DNA of 64,000 bases from Paludibacter propionicigenes WB4 (GCF_000183135.1 NC_014734.1:248001-312000); one strand, 5' to 3'. Positions 41,247-50,935 are shown, numbered from the stretch's first letter. Translations and numbers: made by a program. Notes: a model not told the origin generated them from the sequence alone.

Positions 41247-42347
41247 ATGAAAAAAATATTATTACAATTTCTTATTTTATCAATGAGTATTTCACTCACA
41301 GCCGGAACAAAAACCAAAACTCAAAACATCATTTTAGTTACAATTGATGGCCTTAGATGGCAAGAGCTTTTCAATGGTGCCGATTCATCATTCCTTCATA
41401 ATAAACAGTTAGTAGAAAATACCGGAAAATACGAGAAAAGATACTGGAACGACAACCTTGCTGAACGACGCAAAATGTTGTTGCCATTTATTTGGGGAAC
41501 GGTAGCCGAACAAGGTCAGATTTACGGTAACCGCACTAAGGGTTGTTTCGTGAATGTAAAGAATCCGTATTGGTTCTCGTATCCGGGATATAATGAAATC
41601 CTTACCGGTTTTGCCGATGAGCGTGTCAATTCAAATGAATTTGGTCCAAATCCCAATGTTGGAGTATTTGAAATGATGAACAAATCAGCAGAATTCAATG
41701 GACGCATAGCTGCATTCAGTTCATGGGATGCATTTAACGACATCCTCAACGAAAAGAGAAGTGGTCTTTTGGTGAACGCTGCATTTGACAATATGGACGG
41801 ATTAAAAAGCGGCAGCAAGCTGGAACTTCTGAATGAGATGCAAACAGAACTGCCCGATGTATTTGACGGTGTAAGGCTGGATGGGGTAACATTCAATTTG
41901 GGCTTTGAGTATTTGAAAGAGAAAAGTCCTCGTATTCTTTATCTGGCTTTCGACGAAACCGATGATTTTGCTCACGGTGGAAGATACAACGATTACCTTA
42001 ATTCTGCTCATTACACCGACGACTTTCTGAGAAAATTATGGGATTGGGTGCAACACAATCCTGCTTACAAGGATAAGACAACCTTACTTGTTACGTGCGA
42101 TCATGGACGTGGTGAAGGTCCTAAAGGATGGAAGGATCACGGAAGCAACACAGCCAATTCAAGCCAAACATGGTTTATAGCTATGGGTCCGGATACTCCT
42201 GCCAAGGGTGAGATTACCAGTGGGCAATACTATAATAATCAGTATGCGAAAACTATAGCAGCCTTGCTCGGTTTTGATTATAAAACTGAAAATCCTGTTG
42301 GATCAGCCATAGATATGGTTTTGGGAAAGAAAGCAGGTGAGAAATAA
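41247..42347 (+). CDS. Secreted alkaline-phosphatase-superfamily hydrolase
   Basis: A 366-residue exported enzyme (signal peptide to about residue 20). Metal-site residues are visible: D34 in LVTIDGLRW, the nucleophile region FSYPGYNEILTG (Ser111 at the usual Thr/Ser position), DETDDFAHG, TCDHGRG and DHGSN. This is the nucleotide pyrophosphatase/phosphodiesterase-like branch, which hydrolyses phosphate mono- or diesters; related enzymes act on phosphonate monoesters. It lies 36 bp after the SusD gene and is followed by a terminator, so it is the last gene of the SusCD transcript. A role in trimming an imported or surface-bound phospho/phosphono-ester is inferred. Confidence 0.85.
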   Translation: MKKILLQFLILSMSISLTAGTKTKTQNIILVTIDGLRWQELFNGADSSFLHNKQLVENTGKYEKRYWNDNLAERRKMLLPFIWGTVAEQGQIYGNRTKGCFVNVKNPYWFSYPGYNEILTGFADERVNSNEFGPNPNVGVFEMMNKSAEFNGRIAAFSSWDAFNDILNEKRSGLLVNAAFDNMDGLKSGSKLELLNEMQTELPDVFDGVRLDGVTFNLGFEYLKEKSPRILYLAFDETDDFAHGGRYNDYLNSAHYTDDFLRKLWDWVQHNPAYKDKTTLLVTCDHGRGEGPKGWKDHGSNTANSSQTWFIAMGPDTPAKGEITSGQYYNNQYAKTIAALLGFDYKTENPVGSAIDMVLGKKAGEK

Positions 42348-42379
42348 TATCATGTAATCCATGGTTAATAAATAAAAGC

Positions 42380-42418
42380 AAATTGGCTGTATCAGTTTGA
42401 GAGATACAGCCAATTTTT
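42380..42418 (+). terminator. Intrinsic terminator, probably bidirectional
   Basis: AAATTGGCTGTATC (42380-42393) and GATACAGCCAATTT (42403-42416) form a perfect 14-bp stem with T-rich flanks on both strands. It separates the SusCD-phosphatase transcript from the converging aspartate kinase gene. Confidence 0.92.
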
Positions 42419-42476
42419 GCTTATTTGTTTGGTCATGAAAAACATGAATTTAGAGGCATTCTATCACTCTATTGAC

Positions 42477-43733
42477 TTAGATTTCTTTCATTAAAAACCG
42501 TCCGCTTCTTCGGGTACGTTGTGTGAGTAAGCATGTTCTTCCGGTAGTGTTTTTTTCTACAATTTCATCGTTGAGACCTCTGATAGTTAGCAATTCCAAT
42601 CCGTCGTTATAGGTTACTTTGAAATCATTTCCCAGCTCATCCAATGCTCCGGCCAGGTAGCGCGTGTTATCTACACACACTGAGATACTAATGGCAGAAC
42701 TTTGAATCATAGCCACTTTGAGCCGGTGTTTGTTCATTACGGCAAAAGCCTTAGACAGGCTTTCTTCAAGAACAAAAGAGAAATTACGCGGACGAATGGT
42801 AACCAACACCTGGTTTTTACGCAAGATAAGTATGGGTACTTCAATCGGTTTTTCTGTCGTTGCTTTAATTACCGACCCTGCCTCTGTGGGGCTGCCAAAA
42901 GGACGTACATAAAGTGGAATTTGTTTGTTCTCTAGTGGCTTAATTGTTTTTGGATGAATAATTTGTGCTCCACTGTAAGCCAGTTCCACAGCATCCAGAT
43001 AAGTCAGCTCCGGTATATGCACTGTGTTTTCAAAAATGCGTGGGTCGGCATTCAGAATTCCGGGAACATCTTTCCAGATAGTCACACTTTCGGCATTGAG
43101 CAGGTTGCCTACAACAGCTGCCGAGTAATCGGAGCCTTCGCGCCCTAATGTTGTAGGGTCACCTTTAATATTTGCACCGATAAAACCCTGACCGATATAA
43201 ATACGGTTTTTACTAAAGTCGGCTGCTTGTTGTAATCTGATTTGTGATTCGTCCATGCGCACATTGGCTTCGCGGTAGTTACTGTCAGTTACAATCAGTT
43301 GGCGCAAATCAAGCCAGGCGTTATCAATACCGGATTCGGCAAGAAAAACAGATACAATTTTAGTAGAGATAACTTCACCGTACGATACCAGGCGGTCATA
43401 CCAACGATCATAGTCGTCGCCAATTCCGTTGGTAATATATTGCCTCAGTTCATCAAAAAGTGGTTTGATAGCAGCTTTACCTGTTTCTGGTTGGGCGAAT
43501 AGTTCGGTAATAATATCGTGGTGATAGGTCTCTACTTCGGTTAGTTTATCCAGCGAAGCCTGATGATTGGCTTTCATAAAATAATCGAGCACAACCTCCA
43601 TGGCATTGGTGGTTTTTCCCATGGCCGAAACCACTATGAAAAGCTGATCATTCACTCCCGAAACAATATGAGCTATATTGCGGATTCCTTCTGCTGAGCG
43701 CACCGATGCGCCACCAAACTTATATACTTTCAT
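42477..43733 (-). CDS. Aspartate kinase, monofunctional
   Basis: Catalyses the first step of the aspartate family of amino acids, phosphorylating aspartate. The 418-residue protein starts with the kinase motif KFGGASVRSAEGI and has the substrate-binding GREGSDYSAAVVGNLL and a C-terminal pair of ACT-like regions (about 300-418). It is monofunctional, without homoserine dehydrogenase, and of the size of the Bacteroidota lysC-like enzyme. A CAAAAATA (minus-strand TATTTTTG) box at 43771-43778 may be its -7 element. Feedback specificity cannot be read. Confidence 0.93.
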   Translation of the reverse strand: MKVYKFGGASVRSAEGIRNIAHIVSGVNDQLFIVVSAMGKTTNAMEVVLDYFMKANHQASLDKLTEVETYHHDIITELFAQPETGKAAIKPLFDELRQYITNGIGDDYDRWYDRLVSYGEVISTKIVSVFLAESGIDNAWLDLRQLIVTDSNYREANVRMDESQIRLQQAADFSKNRIYIGQGFIGANIKGDPTTLGREGSDYSAAVVGNLLNAESVTIWKDVPGILNADPRIFENTVHIPELTYLDAVELAYSGAQIIHPKTIKPLENKQIPLYVRPFGSPTEAGSVIKATTEKPIEVPILILRKNQVLVTIRPRNFSFVLEESLSKAFAVMNKHRLKVAMIQSSAISISVCVDNTRYLAGALDELGNDFKVTYNDGLELLTIRGLNDEIVEKNTTGRTCLLTQRTRRSGRFLMKEI

Positions 43734-43833
43734 CTTTTACTGAGAATTATTATTGACGTTATACGGGCGGCAAAAATACAAAAAAATACTAACATGTGAG
43801 ATTGAAGCGAGGATATTATGATGCGTTGATTAA

Positions 43834-45057
43834 TTATAATTGATCAACAATTTTGACGCAAATCAGTTTGTCGTATCGCTCACCCCAGGGGCGATGGTAA
43901 ACGTATATGGTGTATTCGTTGTTGGTTTGCCAGTAGCTGCCTTCAACACGTTCGGCAGATCCTTTTCGCTGACCTTTGGGTACAAACCAATACTGATAAT
44001 TATAACCCCCTTGCTTTAATAATACAGTCTGGGTATAACTTTCAGCATCGTTGTCGTATTTCATTCGAACAGCCTCATTCAGCAGATTGTAATTAAATTC
44101 GCCTCCGAGATAGAGTTGCCCATCGAGGAAAGGTTGTTTTGTCGGCAAATTAAAATGCACAGTCATGTAATCGGATTCGGTATTATCGTCTTGCCCTTCC
44201 TGCATATTGATTACAAACTTTCCGTTTACATCTTTCTCTGACGAATAAAATTTTGAAGTTCGGATTTTATCCTTGACAAGGAAAGCGTCGTAATGCGGTT
44301 GAATGTATTTTATAAAATCAACTCCTTCGCCGGCTGCGTAAACGGACGATATATCAAACCGATGATACTCATTTCCTCCTTCAAAAATTAAAGCTCCGTT
44401 GTTGATATAGCTCAATTTTGAACCGGATAAATAGGTGGGTTTTATATCTGTCACCTGATTGTCAATTCGGTTGTTTTGTCTCACCACAACTTTTATTTCC
44501 GATCCCGGATCGCGCACAGGATAGCCGTTCAGTAAAACATCAAAATCCAGCTGTTGCGACTTTCCTGAAAGCTCGGAGTCTGTATTTCCCCTTATCGCAG
44601 CTGTTACTACTATACGAGGTTCTACTACCGAAAAGCAGGCCTGAGCAATGGGCTTGTCAGCCTGATTATCTTCGTATATTATGACTACATAATTTCCGGA
44701 TATTTTAAAATTCAGATCGTTGTTGGGTAGCTGAAAGGTATAGTGAGTGTACAAATACGTGGTGTTGAGCGATGTGACGTAATCGGTTATATTGCCGGTC
44801 GTAAATCCATTCAGGTATTCGTTGGTGTTGATGGTTGAAGGAGTCCAGTCGGCATTGCAGTGTAGCACTTTATAGCTGAATGAATGAGCTTCGTGAGACA
44901 TCTCGTCAAAACTGATTTGTAATATATCCGAACTGTTTAGCTTGACCAGAGGCAATCCCATTTTTTCACCAACCAAACCAATCTGCAATGTTTTAATGTT
45001 AGGATAAAATATTTGTGTGCGATAAGCTGTTTGAGCTCCGGCAATAAGACTCAACAT
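43834..45057 (-). CDS. DUF5103 protein with apparently split signal peptide
   Basis: A 407-residue mostly beta protein of the DUF5103 family, a Bacteroidota-specific, probably periplasmic or outer-membrane-associated protein of unknown role (blocks YRTQIFYPNIKTLQIG, YKVLHCNADWTPS, EYLNGFTTGNITDYVTS, YQYWFVPKG). The frame begins at MLSLIAGAQ, which is only the end of a signal peptide. Just upstream, in another frame, an ATG at 45086 encodes MKKRYFFVF then stops; adding one base (for example in the A run at 45066-45071) would join it to MLSLIAGAQ and restore a normal signal peptide. So a frameshift or sequence error is likely. Confidence 0.85.
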   Translation of the reverse strand: MLSLIAGAQTAYRTQIFYPNIKTLQIGLVGEKMGLPLVKLNSSDILQISFDEMSHEAHSFSYKVLHCNADWTPSTINTNEYLNGFTTGNITDYVTSLNTTYLYTHYTFQLPNNDLNFKISGNYVVIIYEDNQADKPIAQACFSVVEPRIVVTAAIRGNTDSELSGKSQQLDFDVLLNGYPVRDPGSEIKVVVRQNNRIDNQVTDIKPTYLSGSKLSYINNGALIFEGGNEYHRFDISSVYAAGEGVDFIKYIQPHYDAFLVKDKIRTSKFYSSEKDVNGKFVINMQEGQDDNTESDYMTVHFNLPTKQPFLDGQLYLGGEFNYNLLNEAVRMKYDNDAESYTQTVLLKQGGYNYQYWFVPKGQRKGSAERVEGSYWQTNNEYTIYVYHRPWGERYDKLICVKIVDQL

Positions 45058-45266
45058 TAGAAAACAAAAAAGTACCGTTTTTTCATACAGCTTTATTGGT
45101 AAATGATTTTATAACTCTTTTCTGCTACAAAAATAAAGAAATTAAAGGAAACGACGGAATATGAATCAAATATATTGATAAATAAGCGCTTTGTTTTTAA
45201 AAATTGCGAAAGATAAAAATCTGATAAATCGGACTTCTTATTATGCTGCTATTGCTGAATTTTCCC

Positions 45267-45274
45267 TACATTTG
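45267..45274 (+). promoter_or_regulatory. -7 box upstream of rarA
   Basis: TACATTTG matches TAnnTTTG, 24 bp upstream of the rarA start codon. The nearest upstream TTG is only 12 bp away, so the -33 element is unclear. Confidence 0.45.
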
Positions 45275-45297
45275 TAGAAAGAATAAACTACAATATC

Positions 45298-46563
45298 ATG
45301 CCTCCTTTAGCTGAACGACTTCGCCCCCAAACGCTCGATAATTATATCGGACAAAAACATTTGGTAGGAGAAAATGCCATTTTGAGAAAGATGATAGAGT
45401 CCGGTCATGTGGCATCTTTCATTTTGTGGGGACCTCCTGGTGTGGGTAAAACTACGCTGGCAAAGATTATAGCCAATAAGCTGGATCGTCCTTTTTATAC
45501 CTTGAGTGCTGTAACTTCGGGTGTAAAAGATGTGCGCGAGGTAATAGAAAAAGCAAAGGCAAATCGTTTTTTTTCGCAGGCTAATCCGATTCTTTTTATT
45601 GATGAAATTCATCGTTTCAGCAAGTCTCAGCAGGACTCATTGCTTGGAGCAGTTGAGAATGGAACTGTAACACTTATTGGAGCCACAACCGAAAATCCTT
45701 CATTCGAAGTTATTACACCTTTGCTTTCGCGCTGTCAGGTGTACGTGCTAAAATCGTTGGAGAAAGAAGATTTGCTGGAATTGGCAGGGCGTGCCATAAC
45801 CACAGATATTGAGTTGAAAAACCGCGAAATTGTGTTGGAAGAAACCGAATCCTTATTACGGTTCTCCGGAGGCGATGCCCGGAAATTGTTGAATATTCTT
45901 GAGCTTGTGGTAAATGCAGAAGAATCAGGAAAAGTAATTTTTACCAACGAAACTGTTACAGAACGTTTACAGCAAAACCCGTCGGCTTACGACAAGGATG
46001 GTGAAATGCACTATGATATTATTTCAGCGTTCATCAAATCTATCCGAGGTAGCGATCCCGATGCGGCTGTCTATTGGCTGGCACGCATGGTAGCGGGTGG
46101 GGAAGACCCTAAGTTTATTGCACGCAGATTGGTGATTTCTGCAGCTGAAGATATTGGATTGGCTAATCCAAATGCTTTGCTGATTGCAAATGCCTGTTTT
46201 GATGCGTTGCAGAAAATAGGATGGCCTGAAGGGCGTATTATTCTGGCAGAAGCTACAGTTTATCTTGCTTCGTCGCCTAAAAGTAATTCGGCTTATCTTG
46301 CCATTGATGATGCGTTGGCGTTGGTCGAACGAACCGGAAATTTGCCGGTTCCTTTGCATTTGCGAAATTCCCCAACGAAACTAATGAAAGAACTGAATTA
46401 CGGGAAGGCATACAAATATTCTCACGATTTCCCGAATCATTTTGTAGAACAACAGTTTTTACCGGATGAACTGGTAAAGGAGCGTATCTGGAATATCCAG
46501 AATAATCCCGCTGAAAGCAAGCTCGGGGAATGGTTGAAATTTTTGTGGAAAGGGAGGTATTGA
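45298..46563 (+). CDS. rarA: Replication-associated recombination protein RarA (MgsA)
   Basis: A clamp-loader-like AAA+ ATPase that acts at stalled replication forks. The 421-residue protein has the typical start PPLAERLRPQTLDNYIGQKHLVG, Walker A GPPGVGKT at 45-52, the DEIHRF Walker B near 101-106, the sensor GATTENPSFE and the C-terminal tetramerisation region (AAVYWLARMVAGGEDPKFIARRL). Complete. The stop codon is inside the terminator hairpin. Confidence 0.96.
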   Translation: MPPLAERLRPQTLDNYIGQKHLVGENAILRKMIESGHVASFILWGPPGVGKTTLAKIIANKLDRPFYTLSAVTSGVKDVREVIEKAKANRFFSQANPILFIDEIHRFSKSQQDSLLGAVENGTVTLIGATTENPSFEVITPLLSRCQVYVLKSLEKEDLLELAGRAITTDIELKNREIVLEETESLLRFSGGDARKLLNILELVVNAEESGKVIFTNETVTERLQQNPSAYDKDGEMHYDIISAFIKSIRGSDPDAAVYWLARMVAGGEDPKFIARRLVISAAEDIGLANPNALLIANACFDALQKIGWPEGRIILAEATVYLASSPKSNSAYLAIDDALALVERTGNLPVPLHLRNSPTKLMKELNYGKAYKYSHDFPNHFVEQQFLPDELVKERIWNIQNNPAESKLGEWLKFLWKGRY

Positions 46564-46584
46564 TAAATACCTCCCTTTCTTTTA
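46551..46584 (+). terminator. Intrinsic terminator overlapping the rarA stop codon
   Basis: AGGGAGGTATT (46551-46561) and AATACCTCCCT (46566-46576) form a perfect 11-bp stem followed by TTCTTTT. The TGA stop codon begins at the last base of the left arm. Confidence 0.88.
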
Positions 46585-46629
46585 AAAAAAACTAATACCT
46601 AAAACACAATAATAATCAGTTAACCATAA

Positions 46630-48081
46630 TTAATCAATGAAAAATGTAGAAATAGATCTTTGAGGCAAGGTGGATTTAATTGACTGGCCATTCAGCCACA
46701 CCAGAAATGTTTCGCTCTTATCTGTTTTATTCATTACCACTACTACAATTTTTCCATCAGGGTTTTGAAAAGCGGTAGTAATCAGATAACTTTTACTGGA
46801 AGATGCCGAAATTCTTCTGGCTCCGGGTTTTATGAATTTTGAAAAGTGACCAATATAATAAAATTCGCTATTAAAAATCAGTTCGTCGGTTTTTGTATTG
46901 TAGTGAACCGGTGCAAAGCAAAAGTTCTTTACATGATTAGGTCCACCTTGTTCATCCAATAATATATTCCAATCCGTCCAAGCTACTGTACCATTATTGA
47001 AATCATTTATCATCGACTCTCCGTAATGTTCTCCCATATTCCAATCATTGATTTTGGATAAATCAAAATTGCCAATACAGCCTTCGGTAAAGATGAGATG
47101 TTTATCGGGGAATGCTTCGTTTACACGTTGTACATTTTCAAACTGCTGTTTGCCACCACTCCAGTCTTCGTACCAATGAAAACCAACTCCCCAAATGTAC
47201 TTTGCAGCTTCTTTGTCAGCGTAGGTATCATTAGCTCGTTGCACCATCACATCGCGATTATGATCCCAAACGATGATTTTCTTGGTTTCCATGCCGGATT
47301 TGTGCAGTGTAGGTCCCAGAAAGTTTTTTACAAAATCTTTTTCTTCAATAGCAGTGAAAATACATGATTCCCAGGTTTGCTTAGCCATTGGTTCGTTTTG
47401 TACCGATATACCCCAAACCGGAATCTTATTTTTTTCATATTCCTGGATAAACCGAACAAAATAATTAGCCCAGGACTGGTTATATTTTGACAGTAATTTT
47501 CCACCATGCAGCATGTCATTGTTGTCTTTCATCCAAGCCGGTGGGCTCCATGGACTAGCATACAATGTAAGTTTACCACCAGCTGCAGCTATTGCCTGCT
47601 TGATTAATGGAATTTTATATTTCAGGTCATGACTAACATTGAATGTTTTCAGAGCCGCATCTCCATCCTTAACGTAGGTATAACTATCGCTTGAGAAATC
47701 ACAACTGTTGATGTTGGTTCTGGCAAGCGTATAACCAATACCATCAATTGGATTATAATAAGCTTTCAAAAATGCTTTTTGTTTTTCAACGGGCATTTTA
47801 GCAAATGTTTCGGCAGAAGCATCGGTCAGAGCTCCTCCGATTCCTAATACAGTTTGGAACTTTTTATTCTGGTTTACAAAAATGCTGATCTCGGCTTCAG
47901 CGGGTTGTTTTCTAGCTTCAAACTTTAAGTCGCCAACGTATGTCAATCGTTGATTCCCAGTCTCGGAAGTAGTGTATTGTTTGGCAGTTTTTGTTGAACC
48001 CGAATCGATGCTCTCTTTAGCATTAATATACAAATTGGTGGATATTAATGTAATAGCTAAAGTAATTATATATTTTTTCAT
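46630..48081 (-). CDS. Glycoside hydrolase family 30 (first copy)
   Basis: A 483-residue exported GH30 enzyme; the signal peptide ends near INAK. The (beta/alpha)8 barrel carries acid/base E230 in SVQNEP and nucleophile E333 in FTEG. GH30 enzymes retain configuration; the closest-looking subfamilies are beta-1,6-glucanases (GH30_3) and beta-glucosidases. In this locus a beta-1,6-glucanase or exo-glucosidase role on branched beta-glucan is likely. It is the last gene of the GH3-to-GH30 operon and lies 31 bp after the second GH30, with which it shares overall layout but not close sequence. Confidence 0.9.
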   Translation of the reverse strand: MKKYIITLAITLISTNLYINAKESIDSGSTKTAKQYTTSETGNQRLTYVGDLKFEARKQPAEAEISIFVNQNKKFQTVLGIGGALTDASAETFAKMPVEKQKAFLKAYYNPIDGIGYTLARTNINSCDFSSDSYTYVKDGDAALKTFNVSHDLKYKIPLIKQAIAAAGGKLTLYASPWSPPAWMKDNNDMLHGGKLLSKYNQSWANYFVRFIQEYEKNKIPVWGISVQNEPMAKQTWESCIFTAIEEKDFVKNFLGPTLHKSGMETKKIIVWDHNRDVMVQRANDTYADKEAAKYIWGVGFHWYEDWSGGKQQFENVQRVNEAFPDKHLIFTEGCIGNFDLSKINDWNMGEHYGESMINDFNNGTVAWTDWNILLDEQGGPNHVKNFCFAPVHYNTKTDELIFNSEFYYIGHFSKFIKPGARRISASSSKSYLITTAFQNPDGKIVVVVMNKTDKSETFLVWLNGQSIKSTLPQRSISTFFID

Positions 48082-48112
48082 ATTGATTATTTATTCTTTT
48101 TTTCTATGGATA

Positions 48113-49570
48113 TTACCAAACGTAGGTTGCAACTGCACTTGCACCCAAAACAGTGCTTGCAATTTTGTTTTTAAACTGAATATTGAAAGTTTGCGATGCG
48201 TTGCTTTCGTTGAGCACTATCAGCACTTTCTTGCCGGTAGGAGTGAGGTAAGCTACATTTGGTAAATTTGTTACTACACTCGATTCAATACGTACCGATC
48301 CGGCAGGGACAAACTTAGATGCATGCCCAATAATGTAATAAGCTACGTTACGTGTTACGCTGTTGCCGATAGTCAATGCTCCTAGGCACGTTCCACAACC
48401 ACCATCGGTATGAGGATAGTAGTTAGGGTCGGAAGCCAGATTCCATTCAATCACATTCTTACTCCAGTTACGCGGGGCACCAATAACAAGGTTTTTTACG
48501 TGCCATTTTAAATCTTCCACAAAATTGCTCGGTGCACCTACCCATTGTTCGGTAAAATACACATTCTTTTCGGGGTACGCATTGTGAACCGTTGTAAGCG
48601 AAATTATATTCCCACCATAAAGGTGAAAAGCTGATCCGTCGCTGTATTTACGTGCATCCGGATCGTCAAGCACCGTTATCGGATAGCTGTACATATCGCA
48701 GTTATGATCGTACAAAATAATTTTTGTGGTGATACTGTTTTTAGCAAACTCCGGTCCCAGATAGTTTTTGACAAACAATGCCTGATCAAGCGCCGTCATG
48801 TACATGCTCGGATTATTATCCGGATTCAACGGTTCATTTTGAATAGTGATGGCATCGATAGGAATTCCCTGTGCCTTCATGGCCTGAATGTATTTTACGA
48901 AATAGCGGGCATACACTCCGAAAAATTCTTGTTTCAGACTACCGCCTTTTGCTCTTTTGTTTGTTTTCATCCATGCAGGAGCCGACCAGGGTGAAGCCAG
49001 AATTTTGATGTTCGGATTGATGGCCAATGCGGATTTTAATACTGGAATCAAATCGGCTGAATCGGGTTTTAGGCTGAAATGTTGCAAATCGTTGTCGACA
49101 TCCGATGGATCAATGTCGTCATACGAAAATACGGAGGAACTTAAATCGGATGCGCCGAGGCTTACCCGTAGATAGCTGATACCAATAGCCGTACTGTCGT
49201 TCGAGAAAAGTTCTTTTATCAAATTAGTTTTGTCAGTAGCGCCCAGTTTGTTAATCAAAAAGGCACTTCCGCCAGTCATAGCAAATCCAAACCCGTCCAT
49301 AGTTTGATATTTTGTTAGCGAGTCCACAGTTATTGTTGGATTCACATTGGATGTGGCTGCGAAATTTAAAGCTTTTGTTTGTTTCTTTAAATAGCTCATT
49401 GAGCTGGATTCCGTCAACCAATAGGATACATCCGAATTTATACTTTTAGGCTCTTCGGGTTTGTTTTGCACTATTTCATTCCCGGTTGCACAGCTTGACA
49501 CTATTGCCAATGCTGATACAACTGAGAATATTAAGAAAGAATGCAGCGAAGGAAGTTGTTTACTAAACAT
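48113..49570 (-). CDS. Glycoside hydrolase family 30 lipoprotein (second copy)
   Basis: A 485-residue GH30 enzyme that is a lipoprotein: signal peptide ending IVSSC with C27, so probably at the cell surface. Acid/base E246 in ITIQNEP and nucleophile E341 in YFTEQW are visible, with the GH30 start MDGFGFAMTGGSA. Being surface anchored, it may make the first cuts in the polymer (endo-beta-1,6-glucanase by analogy to beta-1,6-glucan loci of Bacteroides), while the other copy acts in the periplasm. Substrate is inferred from context. Confidence 0.9.
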   Translation of the reverse strand: MFSKQLPSLHSFLIFSVVSALAIVSSCATGNEIVQNKPEEPKSINSDVSYWLTESSSMSYLKKQTKALNFAATSNVNPTITVDSLTKYQTMDGFGFAMTGGSAFLINKLGATDKTNLIKELFSNDSTAIGISYLRVSLGASDLSSSVFSYDDIDPSDVDNDLQHFSLKPDSADLIPVLKSALAINPNIKILASPWSAPAWMKTNKRAKGGSLKQEFFGVYARYFVKYIQAMKAQGIPIDAITIQNEPLNPDNNPSMYMTALDQALFVKNYLGPEFAKNSITTKIILYDHNCDMYSYPITVLDDPDARKYSDGSAFHLYGGNIISLTTVHNAYPEKNVYFTEQWVGAPSNFVEDLKWHVKNLVIGAPRNWSKNVIEWNLASDPNYYPHTDGGCGTCLGALTIGNSVTRNVAYYIIGHASKFVPAGSVRIESSVVTNLPNVAYLTPTGKKVLIVLNESNASQTFNIQFKNKIASTVLGASAVATYVW

Positions 49571-49602
49571 ATTTTGTATTTTTCTTTTTTAAACCTGAAT
49601 AA

Positions 49603-50778
49603 TTATTGAAAAACCCGTACGTAATCCACTATCATTCGTTGCGGAAATACTGTATTTGCATCCGGATTGCCCGGCCAATTACCACCAACAGCCACATTCA
49701 TGATAAAGAAGAATGGTTTATCAAACGGATAATCACCATTAACCTGTGATTTATTAGCGGTGAAATACACCACATCGTCTATCAGAAAGGTCATTTTATC
49801 TGCCTCCCATTTAAGACTGAATAGGTGAAATTTATCGTTGAAAGTCAGTGAAGGTAAAGAGTAGTTGCCACCGATATGTGTACTTGCTCCGCCTGCAGCA
49901 CCCCAGTGAATGGTGCCGTATGTTTTTTGTGGTTCATGTCCCAGTAGTTCCATTATGTCAATTTCGCCGCATGCGGGCCATGATGTTGTGCCAATGTTAT
50001 TGCCGAGCATCCACAATGCCGGCCAAATGCCTTGTCCTTTTGGTAATTTGGCTCTGAAATCAATTCGTCCGTAGGTGAATGTTTTCTTATCTTTTGAGAT
50101 CATTCTGGCCGATGTGTAGTTGTTGGTACCCATAGTTTCTTTGCGGGCTTCGATCACTAAATATCCGCCTGTTGTGTAGGCATTTTTGTTGGAATTGGTG
50201 TAGTATTCCAATTCATTATTTCCCCAGCCCGAACCACCGATATCGTACGACCAGTTACTAGAGTTGATATAGTTAGCCGTAAACTCATCGCTCCAGGCGA
50301 GTGTCATTCCGGGGTAATTTGTTGCACCTGTATAGCCTGTGCCATCAATCGGTAAATAGGTTCCGTAGTTCTGAATTGTTCCGATAGCTTTTCCTGTGCC
50401 GGAAATAGAAGCGTTGGTAGGATTACTCAGTTCGAACGTAAAAGTTTGATCTTCCTGTCGAAGGCTATCTTTTAGTACAGTAACATCTACATAAGCACTT
50501 AAAGTATTGGCAGGAATGGTGAGCTTACCGGTTAGTGCCGTATAGTCTTTACCTGCTACAGCTGTTGCATCAACGGTTTTATAGTCGACCGTAATGGGTT
50601 TTGAGCAGGTAGGGGTGACGTTTATGGTGAATCGATAAGTCGTAGTCGTCGTACTGCTTCTTTCGTGAATAACATTCGTTACTGCTAGTTTTGAAGTTAT
50701 TTCATTTTCGGGAGAGTTTGAGCCGCTACACGAGCTGATAAGAAGAACCAAACTGATAAGAGAAAGTGCTTTTTTCAT
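49603..50778 (-). CDS. Glycoside hydrolase family 16 lipoprotein with Calx-beta-like domain
   Basis: A 391-residue lipoprotein (C17 in LLISSC; the start at 50778 replaces 50817). An N-terminal Calx-beta-like module (about 30-135, VDYKTVDATAVAGKDYT and FELSNPTNASISG) precedes the GH16 domain, with catalytic E272 and E277 in GEIDIMEL, the ExDxxE motif of laminarinase-type enzymes. It would cleave beta-1,3-glucan internally at the surface. It sits in the middle of the beta-glucan operon between the glycan-binding protein and the GH30 pair. Confidence 0.92.
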   Translation of the reverse strand: MKKALSLISLVLLISSCSGSNSPENEITSKLAVTNVIHERSSTTTTTYRFTINVTPTCSKPITVDYKTVDATAVAGKDYTALTGKLTIPANTLSAYVDVTVLKDSLRQEDQTFTFELSNPTNASISGTGKAIGTIQNYGTYLPIDGTGYTGATNYPGMTLAWSDEFTANYINSSNWSYDIGGSGWGNNELEYYTNSNKNAYTTGGYLVIEARKETMGTNNYTSARMISKDKKTFTYGRIDFRAKLPKGQGIWPALWMLGNNIGTTSWPACGEIDIMELLGHEPQKTYGTIHWGAAGGASTHIGGNYSLPSLTFNDKFHLFSLKWEADKMTFLIDDVVYFTANKSQVNGDYPFDKPFFFIMNVAVGGNWPGNPDANTVFPQRMIVDYVRVFQ

Positions 50779-50935
50779 ATATTTTTTATTGGAAGTGTTA
50801 AGAATAGTCGGACTCAACCACTTTTAAATCCGACTATTCAGAATATTTATATTTAACACTTTTTTTGATTTGCGGATAGATGGGAGTGCAAGCTTGTCGA
50901 ATAATACCTGCACTCCGACTATCTACTTTTATTAA

